Source: an uncultured Fidelibacterota bacterium
GTDB lineage: Bacteria > Fidelibacterota > Marinisomatia > Marinisomatales > TCS55
NCBI GenBank assembly: GCA_913062595.1
Contig: CAJXWT010000001.1
Location: 37,026 to 101,025 of the forward strand
Direction of reading: 5' to 3'
DNA length: 64,000 nt
Each line of letters begins with the position of its first letter. Positions within the stretch are counted from its first letter, which is position 1. This document shows, one piece after another, positions 1 through 10,460 of this stretch. The notes under the pieces are model-generated. The model ran no database searches and was not told the origin of the DNA. It worked only from the letters and a program-made list of their open reading frames with translations. Position numbers and translations under genes: made by a program.

Positions 1-1
1 A

Positions 2-157
2 ACTGGACGTATGGTGGGAGATGTTAAAGCTGACCAAATTATCATTCAGTCTGGTGCGCAATACAAGGGCTCAGTCATAACTAAGACGAGTTCTGCAGGG
101 AAAAAATCTCAACAAATTTCCCGTAAATCGGCTTCCGGATCAAAAACAAAACGCTGA
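2..157 (+). CDS. bactofilin family protein (C-terminal fragment)
   Basis: The last 51 codons of a gene entering from the left edge. The residues keep the bactofilin beta-helix pattern: a GRMVGDVKAD turn followed by IIIQSGAQYKGS, i.e. short hydrophobic strands separated by glycines. A basic, Ser/Lys-rich tail follows, ending in KTKR. Bactofilins polymerise into nucleotide-independent filaments that scaffold envelope or cell-shape machinery. The N-terminus lies outside the window, so full length and any membrane anchor cannot be judged. A 6-bp perfect stem (AGGGTA/TACCCT, 167-182) lies just downstream but has no immediate T-tract. Confidence 0.75.
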   Translation, partial: TGRMVGDVKADQIIIQSGAQYKGSVITKTSSAGKKSQQISRKSASGSKTKR

Positions 158-206
158 TTTTTATGCAGGGTACAATTACCCTTCCACCTTGCAATCTTAT
201 ATTTTT

Positions 207-234
207 TTGTAACCCTTTAAAATATACATATTTT
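207..234 (+). promoter_or_regulatory. candidate promoter of the PilM/GspL-like gene
   Basis: A TTGTAA -35-like hexamer (207-212) and a TATTTT -10-like hexamer (229-234) are separated by 16 bases, which places a start point near 241, about 30 bases before the ATG at 271. The match is only fair and the region is very AT-rich, so this is a weak prediction. Confidence 0.25.
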
Positions 235-270
235 TCTCAACTGTTTAAGAGCACCTAGTTTGATTGAGCC

Positions 271-2067
271 ATGATAAGTCTCATTCTATCCGAAAACCAT
301 ATTCATTATGCACAATGGGATGCTATTGCCGGTGTTCAAACAATGGATCTTGTTGGATCAATTCCATTAAAGACACCCCTTTCCGAGTATAAACCAGGCA
401 CAGAAGAGTTTACCTCTATGATTGGAACGGAATTCAGCAAACTCTCTATGCATATCGATATGGTTGGTAAAGAAGTATTGCTAACAATTCCTGATTGGAT
501 CGTGCACCAGGAATTCATCACACTAGATAAAGACTTAATCGCACCTGAGACTCGGCAGTATCTCGAGTGGATTTCTGATAATAGGTGGGGCGGTAAAGCT
601 TCTCATTTTACTACACTTGGTTATTGGGTTAAGTCCGATCAACTGGATAAGAATTATGTACGTAAGACACTAATTCCGTCAAATGTTGTGGGAACACTGA
701 AGCTCACCATTGCAGAACAAGGCGCTAAACCTACTTGGATGGGTACGAATTCGGAAGCGCTCTTAAATGCACAAGAGAAGGGTGATATTATACTGGTAAA
801 ATCGTCGGGTCTATCCTATGAATTATTCTATCGCTATAAACAGGAAGTAGGTTGGGCAAAAATACGGTTTATTAAAAACATTCCTCATATTCAATCAATT
901 CGTGGTCGAAAACGTTCTGTTACAACTTTACTTAAACGGTTAAATCTTTATATCAATAGTGAAACTGATTGGCTTGGTTACGATATTGCTTATATAAATC
1001 AATTGAGTACCGGCAGGAAGAAATACTGGGAACGAGAAGGGCAATATAGTGAATCCCGAATGCTACAACCATTTGATAAAGTTAATCTCAGCGGTGAAGT
1101 GTCCTTTGAAAATCTATCGGTCCTGCATTTGAATGTATTGATGGCCCTCATTGGCACTATTGATAAATTACCGTTAATAAACTTGTTTGACGAACCGGGT
1201 ATTACTCAATATGAAGAGGGTATGACTATCCCTCAGATCCAACCGGTTGAACAAGAAGAAAAAGTGGAAGAATCAGCAGATGAACCTAAATCGGAAAAGC
1301 ATACCATACATAGCTCTTCTCTATCTTGGATTCTATTTATTTTTGCTGTGAGTGCATTTGCTTACTGGATTTTTTCTAAAGAATATCCTCAAACTATTAA
1401 TTATAGAGATCACATTCTACAGCTGTCAAAGAACTCCTATGCAATGGCGGCATCGGTCGACCATATAATCGATGAAATAAATGATAGTACACTGATTGAA
1501 GCAATAGTCGTCAATATGCGTTTACATTTAGAAACAGTTAAGCTGGACACATTAAATCCAATCGAATTCATCAATGGAAAAGAAATAGGATTTACACAAG
1601 AAGAAATAGTTTGTTGCGGCGGTTTAAAGAACGTATATGACTATAGACTACGGTCCAATGGTATGATCGCAGATAGAAATTGGCTAACCATTGATGATTT
1701 AAAAATTATTTTTGAAGATTATCCTATTGATACGGAAGTGAAAGATCTATCAATGACCAGCAGTGATTTTCTTGCCTTTGATCGAGTCGGCGTTCAAACG
1801 AAGAACAAGGATGATCTAAAGAGAGCTCTTGAATTGTCAATTTCTCTAAGTGAAAATGTGTTGGTGAGAAAGATTACAGTTACAAATGATCCAACGAATC
1901 CAGGTCTTGAGGGGAAATTATATATTGCTGTAATCCGCGAGCCATCATCTGGCTTTTGGATATTTGATATACAATCTTATTTAAAAGAAATAAAGGACTT
2001 TATTGTTCAGGTGGAACTACAATCTTTGCCGCAACAAATCAAGGATTGGATTAGCCGGCTAAGGTGA
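271..2067 (+). CDS. single-TM PilM/GspL-like protein, function unknown
   Basis: A 598-residue protein I cannot name confidently. Visible layout: a soluble N-terminal domain of about 310 residues with alternating strands and helices resembling actin-fold PilM/GspL cytoplasmic domains; an acidic linker (about 320-340, rich in Glu); one hydrophobic segment at about 350-370; and a C-terminal extracytoplasmic domain of about 225 residues ending just before a convergent argF. This resembles PilM fused to PilN, or GspL, which link cytoplasmic and periplasmic parts of pilus or secretion machines. No pilus or secretion gene is nearby; the only left neighbour is a bactofilin. The 3' end overlaps argF by 17 bases on the opposite strand. 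The fold assignment is inference; gene reality is near certain from length and codon continuity. Confidence 0.6.
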   Translation: MISLILSENHIHYAQWDAIAGVQTMDLVGSIPLKTPLSEYKPGTEEFTSMIGTEFSKLSMHIDMVGKEVLLTIPDWIVHQEFITLDKDLIAPETRQYLEWISDNRWGGKASHFTTLGYWVKSDQLDKNYVRKTLIPSNVVGTLKLTIAEQGAKPTWMGTNSEALLNAQEKGDIILVKSSGLSYELFYRYKQEVGWAKIRFIKNIPHIQSIRGRKRSVTTLLKRLNLYINSETDWLGYDIAYINQLSTGRKKYWEREGQYSESRMLQPFDKVNLSGEVSFENLSVLHLNVLMALIGTIDKLPLINLFDEPGITQYEEGMTIPQIQPVEQEEKVEESADEPKSEKHTIHSSSLSWILFIFAVSAFAYWIFSKEYPQTINYRDHILQLSKNSYAMAASVDHIIDEINDSTLIEAIVVNMRLHLETVKLDTLNPIEFINGKEIGFTQEEIVCCGGLKNVYDYRLRSNGMIADRNWLTIDDLKIIFEDYPIDTEVKDLSMTSSDFLAFDRVGVQTKNKDDLKRALELSISLSENVLVRKITVTNDPTNPGLEGKLYIAVIREPSSGFWIFDIQSYLKEIKDFIVQVELQSLPQQIKDWISRLR

Positions 2068-2962
2068 CCATAATTGCATTCTGTACATGAAGGCGATTCT
2101 CTGCCTGTTCAAATACAATAGAATAATCAGCTTCTATAACTTCATCTGTTACTTCCCTACCCCGTTCGGCAGGCAAGCAATGCATAAATAACGTATTTTT
2201 ACCAGTCGCAGCCATTAGATCTCCATTCACCTGGAAAGGCTGAAATATCTTTTCTCTCATTTCCGCTTCATCTTTTTGGCCCATAGATGCCCAAACATCT
2301 GTATATACTACGTCAGTATTCTTCACAGAATTCGTAGGATCATGACTAACGGAAACTCCCGAAACACCTGCGCCAGATGATCCATTTACAGTATCACTAT
2401 TAGGTTCATAATTCTCTGGGCAAGCACATACAAATTCCATTGGAAATTTTTGAGCTAAATGCAGCCAAGAATGAACAATATTATTCCCATCACCAACATA
2501 AGCAACCTTTAAATCCTCCAAGGATCCACGCGCTTCCCATATAGTAAATATATCGCTCATGACCTGGCAGGGATGATTATAATCCGTGAGGCCATTTATT
2601 ACTGGAATTGTTGAGTTTTCAGCAAGTTCAATAATGTGACTGTGATCGAATAGGCGCGCCATTATTAAATCATTATAGCGGCTCAATAATCTGGAAATAT
2701 CTTTAATCGCTTCCCGTTTGCCAATTCCAATATCATTTGGTCCAAGAAACAATGCATGTCCTCCCATCCATTCGAACCCTGTTTCAAATGAAACTCTTGT
2801 TCGCGCAGAGGGCTTAGCAAAGATCATTACCAATGATTTATTATTAAATATTTTATATTCTTCTCGGTTACGAAATTTCTGCTTCAGCTTTTTGGCTAAT
2901 TTCAATATATCCCATAAAGCATCGGTAGAATAATCGCTAATATGTAAAAAATGATCAGCCAC
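2051..2962 (-). CDS. argF: ornithine carbamoyltransferase
   Basis: Transfers the carbamoyl group of carbamoyl phosphate to ornithine to make citrulline in arginine biosynthesis (cytoplasm). The 303 residues match family length. The carbamoyl-phosphate site is SARTR at 52-56, HPCQ at 130-133 marks the domain core, and HCLP at 261-264 carries the catalytic Cys and distinguishes OTCase from aspartate transcarbamoylase. The start is GTG (2960-2962) with a weak GGA upstream. It is the last gene of the long minus-strand run, 18 bases after hflC, and converges with and overlaps the preceding plus-strand gene by 17 bases. N-acetyl- or N-succinylornithine specificity, known in some FCB relatives, cannot be excluded from motifs alone. 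Confidence 0.9.
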   Translation of the reverse strand: MADHFLHISDYSTDALWDILKLAKKLKQKFRNREEYKIFNNKSLVMIFAKPSARTRVSFETGFEWMGGHALFLGPNDIGIGKREAIKDISRLLSRYNDLIMARLFDHSHIIELAENSTIPVINGLTDYNHPCQVMSDIFTIWEARGSLEDLKVAYVGDGNNIVHSWLHLAQKFPMEFVCACPENYEPNSDTVNGSSGAGVSGVSVSHDPTNSVKNTDVVYTDVWASMGQKDEAEMREKIFQPFQVNGDLMAATGKNTLFMHCLPAERGREVTDEVIEADYSIVFEQAENRLHVQNAIMVTLAG

Positions 2963-2980
2963 CCAAAATTAATCCATTAT

Positions 2981-3826
2981 TTATTGATTTAGGATATCAA
3001 ATAATTTTGAATTTGTTGGAAGAACCAAGGTGGTCTTTTTGTCTAGAATTATTTTATATGTTTCTAACGTACGGTAAAATTCATAGAAATCAGGATCCTT
3101 TGAAAATGCGCGCGCATAAATGTCTACGGCTTTTGCTTCACCCTCACCCTTGACCTCTTCAGCTTCTTTATATGCATTAGCTAGAATAATAGTCTTATCT
3201 TTATCTGTTAAAGCTTTGATCTTTTGCGATTCTTCTTCTCCCTCTGAGCGGAACTTATTTGCCTGTCGTATCCTTTCAGCCTGCATTCTGCGATAAATTG
3301 ATTGTTCATTATTCTGGGGCAGGTCCACCCGTTTCAACCGTACATCTACAACCTCGATACCATAAGGTTTCGTGGCAGCAGCACTTTGTTTTGTCACCGT
3401 CTCCATAATTAATTCTCGGTTCTCAGTAATAATTTCAGACATATTATGAAGACCCAATTCCCTGCGCAGTTCGGAATAAACAATATCATCAATTCGTGTT
3501 TTTGCAATGGGTTCTGTTTGCACGGTTTGCAAAAATAACAGTGGGTCTATAATACGCCAGCGGACATAATTATCAACTATAAGTGATTTTTTATCTTTAC
3601 TCAATATTTCCTCAGGAGAAACATCATATTCCAATAAGCGATTATCAAAATGCTGCGCAACCTGCAGCGGCGCCGGAAGTTTAAAATGCAACCCGGGCGT
3701 TTTAATTATTCTTACAGGTTCACCAAATTGCAATATCACCACTTGCCTGGTTTCATCTACGGTAAATACTGTAGTAAAGCCAAGTATTGCGATCAAAATA
3801 AAAAATACCATAATTACTCTCTTCAT
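2981..3826 (-). CDS. hflC: FtsH protease modulator HflC
   Basis: A 281-residue SPFH/band-7 protein. An N-terminal membrane anchor (about 1-23) is followed by the SPFH domain, which starts around VDETRQVVILQFGEP, then by a charged coiled coil (about 170-235, rich in Glu/Lys/Arg) and an aromatic stretch DPDFYEFYRTL typical of HflC. HflC and HflK form a large periplasmic-facing cage around FtsH and restrain its degradation of membrane proteins. The start codon overlaps the hflK stop by one base (TAATG), implying translational coupling. No ftsH gene lies in this window. Confidence 0.92.
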   Translation of the reverse strand: MKRVIMVFFILIAILGFTTVFTVDETRQVVILQFGEPVRIIKTPGLHFKLPAPLQVAQHFDNRLLEYDVSPEEILSKDKKSLIVDNYVRWRIIDPLLFLQTVQTEPIAKTRIDDIVYSELRRELGLHNMSEIITENRELIMETVTKQSAAATKPYGIEVVDVRLKRVDLPQNNEQSIYRRMQAERIRQANKFRSEGEEESQKIKALTDKDKTIILANAYKEAEEVKGEGEAKAVDIYARAFSKDPDFYEFYRTLETYKIILDKKTTLVLPTNSKLFDILNQ

Positions 3827-4797
3827 TATTTCGCTCCTTTCGTGCCACCTAGGTTAAGAAGGTTCAATAAATTTCCATCCTCACCACTGGGTACAATATA
3901 TTTTTCAAGACCAGGAAGTATTTCCTCCATCGCTTCCAGATACAAGCGCTTACGGGTAACATCTTTTGCCTTGCTGTATTCCTTTAAAATTGCTTTAAAC
4001 TTTGCAACGTCGCCTTCTGCCCGGCTAATTCTTGATTCACGAAAACCTTCTGCTTCGAGGATCATGGATTGTGCTTCTCCCCGAGCTTTTGGGATTACAT
4101 TATTCCTGTAGCCCTCAGCTTCATTAATCATCCTATTTTTATCCTCTTTTGCAGAGGCTACATCCTTAAATGAATCAATTACCTGCTTGGGAGGGCTCAC
4201 ATCCTGTAGCTGTACCGCAACCACCTGTACTCCAGTCTCATATTTATCCAATATTGACTGCAATAGTTCTTTTGTTTCCTCCTGTATCATCAATTTCCCT
4301 GATGTAAGTGCTTCATCAATATTATGTCGTCCTACAACTGTTCTTAAGGATGCTTCTGATGCTTCGCGCATGGTCAATTCTGGACCAATAAAATTAAATA
4401 AATAATTTATTGGTTCTTTGATCTTATACTGTACAATCAGTTCAGCATCAACAATATTCTCATCACCCGTAAGCATTAGACTTTCCCGTTCAACAGTTCT
4501 ATATTGATTTTTTCCAATCGTTCTGAACCCGATTTCGATCCTTTTCACCTCCGTTACTTTTGGTGTTTTAACCGTTTCTATTGGAAAAGGCATATGATAG
4601 TTTAATCCTGACTGTACCACACGGATGTATTTGCCAAACCGCTGGACCACACCAACTTCATCAGGGCCAACTGTATATACACCAGTGAATAGCCAAAATA
4701 TTAAGGCGATCCCAAATATAGGAAAAATTCCCAGTGTAAGTAATTTTTCTGGGACCCTTATTTCACTATCCCCAAATATAATTCTTTTAGCTGCCAT
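3826..4797 (-). CDS. hflK: FtsH protease modulator HflK
   Basis: A 323-residue SPFH protein with one TM helix at about 20-43, then the conserved entry TVGPDEVGVVQRFGKY and a band-7 domain. A helical charged region (about 215-275) has repeated AEG/ARGEAQ motifs characteristic of HflK. It is the partner of HflC, encoded directly downstream. A clear Shine-Dalgarno AAGGAG (4803-4808) sits 5 bases before the ATG, so the start is well supported. It is somewhat shorter than the E. coli protein because it lacks the long Gly-rich N-terminal tail. Confidence 0.92.
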   Translation of the reverse strand: MAAKRIIFGDSEIRVPEKLLTLGIFPIFGIALIFWLFTGVYTVGPDEVGVVQRFGKYIRVVQSGLNYHMPFPIETVKTPKVTEVKRIEIGFRTIGKNQYRTVERESLMLTGDENIVDAELIVQYKIKEPINYLFNFIGPELTMREASEASLRTVVGRHNIDEALTSGKLMIQEETKELLQSILDKYETGVQVVAVQLQDVSPPKQVIDSFKDVASAKEDKNRMINEAEGYRNNVIPKARGEAQSMILEAEGFRESRISRAEGDVAKFKAILKEYSKAKDVTRKRLYLEAMEEILPGLEKYIVPSGEDGNLLNLLNLGGTKGAK

Positions 4798-4812
4798 AAT
4801 TTCTCCTTCGAA

Positions 4813-6156
4813 TTAAAGTTCTTTTCGCAGTCGTGCTACAGGTAGCTTCAATTGCTTCCTGTACTTTGCTACGGTTCGTCGAGCGACTGGGTAGCCACAC
4901 TTTATTAGCTTATCTTTCAATTCTTCATCACTGAACGGATTATGCTTATCCTCATCTTTAATGAGTTGTCTTAGTGCTAATTTAACCTGATATGTACTTA
5001 TTTCTTTACCATCATTTAGTGTAATACTTTCGGTAAAATAATGTTTTAATTCATAGATTCCATATGGCGTCTCCACATATTTACCTCTGGTGGCACGACT
5101 AATAGTGGATATATCCATATCAATTGATTCTGCGATGTCCTGCAATTTCATTGGCCGCAGTTCTTCAATATTCCCTTTAAAAAACTCAGATTGGCGATTT
5201 ATAATCTCATTCATCACATTTACCAGAGTATCTCTCCTTTGTTCGATTGCCTGAATGAACCATTTAGCCGAATTAAAATTATATTTAAGGAATTTTTGTG
5301 TTTTTGAAGTCTGAGAATTCGGGTCATCAACCATTTTATGATATATTTTACTAATCTGCAAAGATGGAATCCAGTTGTCATTTACGATAATTTCCCACTG
5401 ATTACTGCGTTTATCTACTATCAAATCCGGAATTATAGTTTCATCTTTATTGATCTGTGATCCCTCCCCAGGTTTGGGATTTAGTTTTGATACAACATCA
5501 ATTACAGCAGAAAGATCTGTATTTGAAATTCGCCCTTTTTCACAGATACGATTGTACCGTTTATTCACAAAATCATCAAAATAATCTCTGATGATTTTAT
5601 ACGTAATAGAATCCTTGTCATCGTCCAATTGAATCATTAAACATTCCTGTAGATTTCGTGATCCCAGGCCTGGTGGATCCAAATGCTGTACAACAGATAA
5701 TATGTGCTCTATTTCTGATTCAACTTTACCAAAACGATCAGCAATAAGAAACAGATCAACGGATAAATAACCGTGTTCATCAAGATTATATACAATCTCT
5801 TCCGCAATTGATCGTTCCCAGTCTTCTAGATCAATATCATTGAGCTGGCCAATCAATTTTTCCAGAAAATTTATTTGATCCGGTATTGGAAGATATTGCT
5901 TATCTCTTTTTGGTTCATAAATATTGGCTGGTTCATAGTCATCATCCCAATCTTCATTATTAACATCTTCTGAATCCGTCGAATTCTGTACTTCTTCCAC
6001 AGGTTCTGCAGGTTCAAGGATTGGATTTTTTTCCAATTCCTCCAAAATGATTTTTTCCAGATTCGAATTATTTAATTGCAGTAAGGTGGCTTCGATGACC
6101 TGTTGGGGTGACAGAGCCTGTTTTTGTTGTAGTTCCTGTTTAAGCATGTTAATCAA
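4813..6156 (-). CDS. rpoN: RNA polymerase sigma-54 factor
   Basis: A 447-residue sigma-54. Region I (about 1-48) is Gln/Leu-rich and contains the activator-contact sequence. An acidic region II (about 52-82) is rich in Asp/Glu. The core-binding domain follows. A helix-turn-helix lies around 335-365 (DIAESIDMDISTISRATRGK), and the RpoN box ARRTVAKYRK sits at about 425-434 near the C-terminus and recognises the -24 element. Sigma-54 needs an AAA+ enhancer-binding activator, none of which is in this window. The start overlaps the lptB stop by 4 bases (ATGA). The lptB-rpoN order is shared with Proteobacteria. Confidence 0.96.
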   Translation of the reverse strand: MINMLKQELQQKQALSPQQVIEATLLQLNNSNLEKIILEELEKNPILEPAEPVEEVQNSTDSEDVNNEDWDDDYEPANIYEPKRDKQYLPIPDQINFLEKLIGQLNDIDLEDWERSIAEEIVYNLDEHGYLSVDLFLIADRFGKVESEIEHILSVVQHLDPPGLGSRNLQECLMIQLDDDKDSITYKIIRDYFDDFVNKRYNRICEKGRISNTDLSAVIDVVSKLNPKPGEGSQINKDETIIPDLIVDKRSNQWEIIVNDNWIPSLQISKIYHKMVDDPNSQTSKTQKFLKYNFNSAKWFIQAIEQRRDTLVNVMNEIINRQSEFFKGNIEELRPMKLQDIAESIDMDISTISRATRGKYVETPYGIYELKHYFTESITLNDGKEISTYQVKLALRQLIKDEDKHNPFSDEELKDKLIKCGYPVARRTVAKYRKQLKLPVARLRKEL

Positions 6157-6890
6157 TCTAATCGAAACCTTTTGCCTAGGTAAAGTCGTCGGGTCTCTTC
6201 GTCGTTTGCTAAAAACTCTGATGTTCCTGATTTCAGTATTATACCATTAAACAAAAGATATGACCGATCAGTTATTGATAATGTTTCCCTTACATTATGA
6301 TCGGTAATAAGAATACCAATATCTTTTTCCTTTAATGATTTGACAATGGCTTGGATATCTTCAACAGCGATTGGATCAATACCCGCAAAAGGTTCGTCCA
6401 GTAGAATGAAATCTGGATCCATCGCTAAGGCCCGGCATATCTCAACGCGCCGACGTTCCCCGCCAGAAAGATCATGCCCTTTATTTTTTCTTATATGTTG
6501 AATGGACATATCCTCAAGTAACTTTTCAATTTTATCATTCTGGTCTTCCTTCGAAAGTGTTGTCATTTCAAGAACCAGTCTAAGATTATTCTCAACGGTT
6601 AATTTCCCAAAAATTGACGGTTCTTGTGCCAGATAACCGATACCACTGCGTGCGCGCATATACATCGCTTTACCAGTAATTTCCTCATCATCCAGAAAAA
6701 TTTGACCCTTGGTCGGTTTAATCATCCCTGTAATCATAAAAAATGTAGTTGTTTTACCTGCGCCGTTTGGACCAAGCAATCCAATAATTTCACCTTTATT
6801 TACTTCAATATCGACATCAGATACAACCCATCGATTACCATATTGTTTGTGAAGGCCTGTTGCTCGCAACGCCTGGTGATTGTTACTCAT
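6153..6890 (-). CDS. lptB: LPS export ABC transporter ATP-binding protein LptB
   Basis: Cytoplasmic ATPase that powers LPS extraction from the inner membrane with LptF/G and LptC. From the chosen ATG (245 residues): Walker A GPNGAGKTTT at about 40-49, signature LSGGERRRVEICRAL, Walker B ILLDEPFAGIDP, and switch His in ITDHNVRE. A longer reading beginning at 6911 would add seven residues. I prefer the ATG at 6890 because it gives an 8-base overlap with the lptC stop and matches the usual family N-terminus. The LptF/G permeases are not in this window. Confidence 0.95.
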   Translation of the reverse strand: MSNNHQALRATGLHKQYGNRWVVSDVDIEVNKGEIIGLLGPNGAGKTTTFFMITGMIKPTKGQIFLDDEEITGKAMYMRARSGIGYLAQEPSIFGKLTVENNLRLVLEMTTLSKEDQNDKIEKLLEDMSIQHIRKNKGHDLSGGERRRVEICRALAMDPDFILLDEPFAGIDPIAVEDIQAIVKSLKEKDIGILITDHNVRETLSITDRSYLLFNGIILKSGTSEFLANDEETRRLYLGKRFRLD

Positions 6891-7410
6891 CCTTTGCCCG
6901 CTCCATAACACCAGATGGTTGCAGTATCTTCCAGTGGTTCATGCTTACATCGGATTCAAAACCAATACCAAAAAGTGTGTCGTTTTTTTCTGTAGTGAGC
7001 ATAATAGGGTCATCTGTATAAATAAGTTCTTCTTCTGAATTCCACATCAGTGTATCTGTATATAAGGTCACACCACTATCCGAGACCACAATAACATTGC
7101 CAATAGCGGTCATGAAATTAGTCCGCTCGTCGACTTCTGCTATTTGTGATTTTAAATTGGTTGTATGCTGTTCAAGATCGTCAAAAAAATCCACATCGAC
7201 ATCCTTATCCAATAAAATATATTGACGGTCATTGAATTTTTCCAGATGCCCTGATTTGACCAGTGCCCGCATTACACCTTCATCAGTCAGAGTGATCTTA
7301 ACCCCCCAACTTTCCTGATCAGGATACCCGCTTCTGGTATTACCATATTCTGCCCTTTCAAGTGTACTGCAATTAATAAGAAGTATTGCTATTAAGGGGA
7401 AAAATCTCAT
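6883..7410 (-). CDS. lptC: LPS export protein LptC-like lipoprotein
   Basis: A 175-residue envelope protein. The N-terminus is a lipoprotein signal with lipobox LLINC (Cys14), so lipidation rather than the usual uncleaved LptC anchor is predicted. The body (about 85-165) has the LptC/OstA beta-jellyroll pattern: GVTLYTDTLMWN, a turn, then TDDPIMLTTEKNDTLFGIGF. LptC passes LPS from the LptB2FG complex to the periplasmic bridge. It lies 4 bases after kdsC and overlaps lptB. In enterobacteria lptA would sit between lptC and lptB; here it does not. Confidence 0.82.
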   Translation of the reverse strand: MRFFPLIAILLINCSTLERAEYGNTRSGYPDQESWGVKITLTDEGVMRALVKSGHLEKFNDRQYILLDKDVDVDFFDDLEQHTTNLKSQIAEVDERTNFMTAIGNVIVVSDSGVTLYTDTLMWNSEEELIYTDDPIMLTTEKNDTLFGIGFESDVSMNHWKILQPSGVMERAKDE

Positions 7411-7414
7411 GCGA

Positions 7415-8011
7415 TTATTTGGTTAATAAAGATTCTTTCATTAATTGAATACCTTTTTCATATCGTCCTTGACACATTGCTATCCAATCAATTGCTTCTC
7501 GGAAAGCTCCCTGACCACCAGGTAAGCTCGTTGTATAAATTGCAATATCCTTGACTAAATGATATGCATTTGCTACTGCAATAGGAGCCCCTACATTTTC
7601 CATTAAATTTAGATCAATTATATCATCACCAATAAAGGCAATGTCTTCATCATGTAAAGAATATTTTAATTTTAAATCTTCATAAGGCGTCATTTTGTTT
7701 AGTAATCCGGTATAAACATCTTCTATTTTTAATTCCTTTGCACGTGCGTCTGTAGCTGAAGAGGGACGTCCAGAAATTATAGCCACACGAAGATCCAGTA
7801 AACGCGCTAAAGCAATTCCAGCCCCATCAACAATAGAAAACTGTTTGAATTCTATATCCCTAGAAGTAGCAGGATCTTTTGCTTTATAGATCGAACCATC
7901 AGTAAGAACACCATCCACATCCGCGATTACAAGTTTAACTTTTTTACCCCGTTCAATAACCTCAGGCTCGAATTCCGTTTCGAAATTCGAACTCGAATAG
8001 ATATCAACCAT
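7415..8011 (-). CDS. kdsC: 3-deoxy-D-manno-octulosonate 8-phosphate phosphatase KdsC
   Basis: HAD-superfamily phosphatase releasing Kdo from Kdo-8-phosphate for LPS inner core synthesis. Motif I is DVDGVLTDG (nucleophile Asp and acid/base Asp), motif II is the Ser/Thr of IISGRPS, and motif IV is FIGDDIIDL. With about 198 residues it is slightly longer than E. coli KdsC at the N-terminus. A GTG at 8014 immediately precedes the ATG at 8011. I chose the ATG, which lies nine bases after an AAAAGG element. It sits 5 bases after pyrG and upstream of lptC, so Kdo synthesis and LPS export are in one run. Confidence 0.93.
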   Translation of the reverse strand: MVDIYSSSNFETEFEPEVIERGKKVKLVIADVDGVLTDGSIYKAKDPATSRDIEFKQFSIVDGAGIALARLLDLRVAIISGRPSSATDARAKELKIEDVYTGLLNKMTPYEDLKLKYSLHDEDIAFIGDDIIDLNLMENVGAPIAVANAYHLVKDIAIYTTSLPGGQGAFREAIDWIAMCQGRYEKGIQLMKESLLTK

Positions 8012-8016
8012 CACTT

Positions 8017-10343
<2,327 letters not shown>

Positions 10344-10350
10344 AACGTCT

Positions 10351-10355
10351 CTCCT
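10351..10355 (-). promoter_or_regulatory. ribosome binding site of kdsB
   Basis: AGGAG on the minus strand, 7 bases before the CTG at 10341-10343. It decides the start: no standard start codon lies at a suitable distance in the kdsB frame. The overlapping ATG a few bases further upstream is in another frame and stops after six codons. Confidence 0.55.
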
Positions 10356-10460
10356 GTCATCAACAGATAGATAATGTACAATTTAGTCATTTTAATTTTA
10401 CCGAAATCAAGGAGGAAAATTTATTAAATCCATTGATCAATAAAGAACGAAAAATGGGAC

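Noticed and set aside
167..182. AGGGTA/TACCCT stem after the bactofilin gene as an intrinsic terminator
   Set aside because: The stem is only six base pairs and the T-tract begins about 20 bases later, so it does not fit an intrinsic terminator.
3650..4111. Plus-strand open frame of 153 codons opposite hflC and hflK
   Set aside because: It is antisense to two confidently identified genes and has no recognisable motif or ribosome site.
10405..10441. AAGGAGGAAA on the plus strand plus the ATTGATCAAT palindrome, considered as a small gene start or operator
   Set aside because: Only a very short frame without a standard start follows, and a single 10-base palindrome in an AT-rich gap is not enough to call an operator.
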